From: Brenneria goodwinii
Lineage (GTDB): Bacteria; Pseudomonadota; Gammaproteobacteria; Enterobacterales; Enterobacteriaceae
Assembly (NCBI RefSeq): GCF_002291445.1
Contig: NZ_CP014137.1
Span: 3,100,001 to 3,164,000, forward strand
Length of the DNA stretch: 64,000 nucleotides
Direction of reading: 5' to 3'
A program made the position numbers and the translations under genes. The stretch's first letter is position 1. Every line of letters starts with the position of its first letter. The notes beneath the pieces were generated by a model that saw only the letters and a program-made list of their open reading frames with translations, was not told the origin of the DNA and did no database searches. This document shows positions 61,024 to 64,000 of the stretch, one piece after another.

Positions 61024-62678
61024 GGCGCGGCCCGGTATTGCAGAAACAGCATCTGATCGGCGCGATAAATAATATCGGCAAGAGGCAGATCGGCAGGCGC
61101 CGGCTCGCCGCGATCCAGTCGCAACACCAGCGAAACCGCGCCCTGTTTACGATGAGCGGCCAGCCAGCGGCGAAAATCGGCGTTAGTAATGTAACGTGAC
61201 TGCGCATCGGGGTAACTCAGCCCGTACTGAAGCTCGCCCTGCTTATCGTAGAAAATAATATCGCCGCGCTGGAGCGTCCATGCGATCGCCGACGCAACGC
61301 CGGAATTGTCGCTCAGGATGTAGCGGCTGTCGGCGAGCGGGTCGGCGATGCTGCGAACAAAGGTCTGAGGCTGTTTGCTGTTTCGCACGCTTTGCGGTAT
61401 CGCCGCGCCGACGCACAGCGCCAGCGCCAGCGGGCAAAGCGCGGCGGCCAACCAACGTCCCCTTTGCGGCTTCAGGCTTAGCGCGCCGGCTAACGCCCAG
61501 CCGGCGAATGACGCGACCGCCAACGCCAGCGGGATCATCTCATGCTGCCGGTAAAGAGCATGACCACCGACGCCCCAGGGCGCCAGCACCAGCAGCAGGG
61601 CCGCCATGCCTGCGCAGCCGAACAGGACATTAATCCAGGCGTTCAGTTTCAGGGTATTACCGGCCTGCCCGGCGAGCATGCGCCCATGCCGGGCCATCAG
61701 AATCGCCAGGGGCGCAAAGCACGGCAGGATATAGGTCGGCAGTTTGCCCTTGGCGATGCTGAAGAACAGAAACGCAACGATCGCCCAGCAGAGCAAATAC
61801 CGCCCGCCGGGCGCGTCGGCGCGTTGCCGCCAGCCCTGATAAAGCGCGCCCGGCAGCAGCGCCAGCCAGGGAAGCGCCCCGACCAGCAGCACCGGCAGGT
61901 AATACCAGAACGGCGCTTTGTGCTGGGCGTCTGACTCCGCGAAGCGCTGGATGTGTTCAACCCAAAAAAAGTAGCGCCAGAAATCCGGCTGTTGCTGATG
62001 AACGGCCAGCGCCCAGGGAGCGCTCAGCAGCGCGGCGCTTAACACGGCAAGCGGGCCGTAAACCAGCAGTTCCCAGAAACGGCGCTGCCAGATGGCCCAG
62101 GGGACAATAGCCAGCACCGGTACCGCCAGCGCCAAAAATCCTTTGGTCATAAACCCCATGCCACAGGCCAAACCCAGCAGCAAATAGCCAGCCACGCGCT
62201 GTTTTACGCCAACGGCCCCGGCCGCCAACCAGTAGCTGCACATCGCGGCGACCAGCCACAGCGACAGCATGGGATCGAGCACCGAGTAAGTCCCCACGCC
62301 GTAAACCAGCAGCGCGGTCAGAAAGATGACGCTGGCGGTCAGCGCAAGCGCGCGATCGGCATAGATGCGCCGTCCCAGCCAGTACACCAGCAGCGCGCTC
62401 AGCAGCGTTGAAAATACAGAACCGATGCGCACCGCAAAATTATTGTGACCAAACAGCCACTGGCCGACAGTGTTGAACCAGTAACCCGCCGCCGGCTTCT
62501 CGAAATAACGCAGGCCGAAGAAATGCGGCGTCACCCAATTGCCGTTTTGCAACATTTCCCGGCTGATTTCCGCATAGCGCGTTTCATCGGGTTGCCAGAG
62601 ATCTCTGAACTCAAGCGGAACCAGGTAATACAAAATCAACAGCGCAAACAGGAGAAAACCTTTACCAGCGGCCGTCAT
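61020..62678 (-). CDS. arnT: 4-amino-4-deoxy-L-arabinose lipid A transferase
   Basis: This 552-aa GT-C glycosyltransferase transfers Ara4N from undecaprenyl phosphate to lipid A phosphates at the periplasmic side, giving polymyxin resistance. The conserved N-terminal loop LVPLEFRDLWQPDETRYAEI (catalytic Asp/Glu), NGNWVTPHFFGLRYFEKPAA and about 12 hydrophobic helices are visible, followed by a C-terminal soluble domain. It overlaps arnD and arnE by 4 nt. Confidence 0.96.
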   Translation of the reverse strand: MTAAGKGFLLFALLILYYLVPLEFRDLWQPDETRYAEISREMLQNGNWVTPHFFGLRYFEKPAAGYWFNTVGQWLFGHNNFAVRIGSVFSTLLSALLVYWLGRRIYADRALALTASVIFLTALLVYGVGTYSVLDPMLSLWLVAAMCSYWLAAGAVGVKQRVAGYLLLGLACGMGFMTKGFLALAVPVLAIVPWAIWQRRFWELLVYGPLAVLSAALLSAPWALAVHQQQPDFWRYFFWVEHIQRFAESDAQHKAPFWYYLPVLLVGALPWLALLPGALYQGWRQRADAPGGRYLLCWAIVAFLFFSIAKGKLPTYILPCFAPLAILMARHGRMLAGQAGNTLKLNAWINVLFGCAGMAALLLVLAPWGVGGHALYRQHEMIPLALAVASFAGWALAGALSLKPQRGRWLAAALCPLALALCVGAAIPQSVRNSKQPQTFVRSIADPLADSRYILSDNSGVASAIAWTLQRGDIIFYDKQGELQYGLSYPDAQSRYITNADFRRWLAAHRKQGAVSLVLRLDRGEPAPADLPLADIIYRADQMLFLQYRAAP

Positions 62679-63580
62679 TCCATTTTCTCCATCAGTTTTT
62701 CACAACCCAGCCACCCTTCACGGCCCGGAATATGTCGGCGTACCACCGTTCCCGTCGGCAGTTGAGTCAAATCCTGCGGCAGCAGATCGCCGAGAGGACA
62801 AAACTGTAGCCCCTGCGCTTTGCCGCGCTGAAGCAAGTCGTCGAATGCGCTGAACTGACTGATGCCTTCCACTTCGGCGTGAATGGTGTATACCGGCGTA
62901 CCGCTATCCGCCTGCATACGCGCGAGGATGAAGTCGTTATAACCATCGGCGCCGACGGCCTGGCCCACCGCTTCGTCCCACGTCGGTAACGTGACCGGAA
63001 CCTGTACGGCGCCTAACTGACCACCGCTGAGGAGCGGCCGGAAAGGCGCGGTTCCGCGGCAGTCGCTGTTATAACGAAAGCCAAACGCTTGTTTGACCTC
63101 CGTGACCCGGCCGTCGGCGCGCCAGCCGGCTACCGCGGAGCAGGTCACCGGTTGTTCAACGATCTTTTCCAGCGCCGCTAAACCGTAGGCAATCTGCTGC
63201 CAGAGTTGCTCTTTTGACCAGCCGCCGGCCCAGGTTTGCCAGGCAAAATGGTCCCAGGCGTGTAACCCTACTTCATGGCGATCGGCCGCGGCGCGGATCA
63301 CGTCCCCCAGCCCATCGCCGATGACTCTGCCCGGCCAGGCCGTGCCTGCCAGCAGAATATCCCAGCCATACAGCGAGGCCGCGCGTGAGCGCAGCATTTT
63401 CCATAAAAACCGGGGTTTCATCAGGCGCCACAGGTGACGCCCCATGTTATCCGGGCCGACGCTGAAGAAAAACGTCGCCCGGATATCATGCCTGTCGAAC
63501 AGCGCCAGCAGCGCCGGAACGCCCAGTTGCGTACCGCGCCAGGTATCGACGTCGACCCGCAAACCGACCTTCTTCATCAA
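62675..63580 (-). CDS. arnD: 4-deoxy-4-formamido-L-arabinose-phosphoundecaprenol deformylase
   Basis: This 301-aa NodB-type polysaccharide deacetylase-like enzyme removes the formyl group from undecaprenyl-linked Ara4FN. It shows KVGLRVDVDTWRGTQLGVPA (metal Asp), VGLHAWDHFAWQTW (His ligands) and YTIHAEVEGIS. The start overlaps the arnA stop by 4 nt. It is an intact full-length member. Confidence 0.95.
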   Translation of the reverse strand: MMKKVGLRVDVDTWRGTQLGVPALLALFDRHDIRATFFFSVGPDNMGRHLWRLMKPRFLWKMLRSRAASLYGWDILLAGTAWPGRVIGDGLGDVIRAAADRHEVGLHAWDHFAWQTWAGGWSKEQLWQQIAYGLAALEKIVEQPVTCSAVAGWRADGRVTEVKQAFGFRYNSDCRGTAPFRPLLSGGQLGAVQVPVTLPTWDEAVGQAVGADGYNDFILARMQADSGTPVYTIHAEVEGISQFSAFDDLLQRGKAQGLQFCPLGDLLPQDLTQLPTGTVVRRHIPGREGWLGCEKLMEKME

Positions 63581-64000
63581 GGCTCCTCCGGCAGATCAAC
63601 GGTGCGCAGGAAGAAATCAAGCGTGTTTTCAATGGTGGTGTTCATCTCAACCGTCGGGGTCCATTCCAGCAGGCGGCGGGCGTTGCGAATGGAAGGCTTA
63701 CGGTGTTCGACATCCTGATAGCCTTTTCCGTAGTAGCTGCCGCTTTCCACCTCCTGGATGCCGGCAAACGGCGGGAAACTTGCGCGCAGCGGATGACGCT
63801 CAAAGCTGGCAAGCAGCCGCTCCGCCAGCTCCTTGATGCTGGCTTCGTTATCCGGATTGCCGATATTGATGATCTGTCCGTCGCAGTTCCGATGCTTGTT
63901 TTCGATGATGCGGAACAGCGCTTCGATGCCGTCGCTGATATCGGTGAAGCAGCGTTTCTGCCTGCCGCCGTCAACCAGCTTGATGGGCGAACCTTCCACC
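63577..64000 (-). CDS. arnA: Bifunctional ArnA, C-terminal end (5' part outside window)
   Basis: The last 140 codons of ArnA, the decarboxylase half that converts UDP-glucuronate to UDP-4-keto-pentose. LVDGGRQKRCFTDISDGIEA (containing the catalytic-domain Arg and Ser region), INIGNPDNEASIKELAERLL and the C-terminal VDLPEEP are typical. The N-terminal formyltransferase half lies beyond base 64000. The frame is open at the window edge. Confidence 0.95.
   Translation of the reverse strand, partial: VEGSPIKLVDGGRQKRCFTDISDGIEALFRIIENKHRNCDGQIINIGNPDNEASIKELAERLLASFERHPLRASFPPFAGIQEVESGSYYGKGYQDVEHRKPSIRNARRLLEWTPTVEMNTTIENTLDFFLRTVDLPEEP

Overview
The window is a chromosomal segment of a gamma-proteobacterium of the order Enterobacterales. 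Gene content and local order (recC-ppdCBA-thyA-lgt-ptsP-rppH-mutH-ygdQ-ygdR-tas, then yggN-yggL-trmB-mutY-yggX-mltC, then speC-tRNA-Phe) match the enterobacterial backbone. The gallate-type operon, the AnsP permease and the style of the intergenic repeats fit a plant-associated Pectobacteriaceae member (Brenneria, Lonsdalea, Dickeya or Pectobacterium type). That family assignment is inference.

Region by region. (1) 1-12.3 kb is conserved housekeeping: DNA repair (recC, mutH), minor prepilin-like genes, thyA, lgt, the nitrogen-PTS enzyme ptsP, the RNA pyrophosphohydrolase rppH, and between rppH and mutH the DnaA-box cluster expected for DARS2. (2) 12.4-18 kb is a catabolic unit: a DASS-type anion transporter and GalD, GalC and GalB homologues (4-oxalomesaconate to pyruvate plus oxaloacetate), transcribed divergently from a LysR-type regulator with two tandem HTH domains. 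(3) 18-24.7 kb is again backbone, plus a membrane-anchored AraC regulator and an exported alpha/beta hydrolase that overlap tail to tail. (4) 24.7-31.4 kb is accessory: a two-gene Tm-1-like/TIM-barrel operon with its TetR regulator and paired palindromic operators, bracketed by two copies of a 65-70 bp repeat; then a TetR/DJ-1/coniferyl-aldehyde dehydrogenase unit. (5) 31.4-35.8 kb holds ansP, speC and tRNA-Phe(GAA).

(6) 35.8-59 kb is a genomic island at tRNA-Phe. It starts with a duplicated 20-bp tRNA 3' end, between whose copies lie the tRNA terminator and five consecutive hairpins. A truncated P4-type integrase and a ccdAB toxin-antitoxin pair follow. The rest is a 20-kb minus-strand biosynthetic operon whose domain order reads A-PCP-C / A-PCP / KS-AT-KR-DH-ACP / C-A-PCP-TE, followed by a DHA2-type efflux pump, a small membrane protein, an MDR reductase, an EmrA-like adaptor and an O-methyltransferase. 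The line predicts a small exported peptide-polyketide built from three monomers plus one malonate-derived unit. Two of its three adenylation domains appear to lack the Asp that normally binds the alpha-amino group. I do not recognise the product. The far end of the island is debris: an AbiEii toxin fragment and a DegT aminotransferase fragment.

(7) 59-64 kb is ugd plus arnF-arnE-arnT-arnD-arnA (partial), all minus strand with 4-nt overlaps between the arn genes: lipid A modification with 4-amino-4-deoxy-L-arabinose, with its UDP-glucuronate supplier placed directly downstream.

All domain positions, specificity codes and repeat alignments were worked out by eye. No database search was run.
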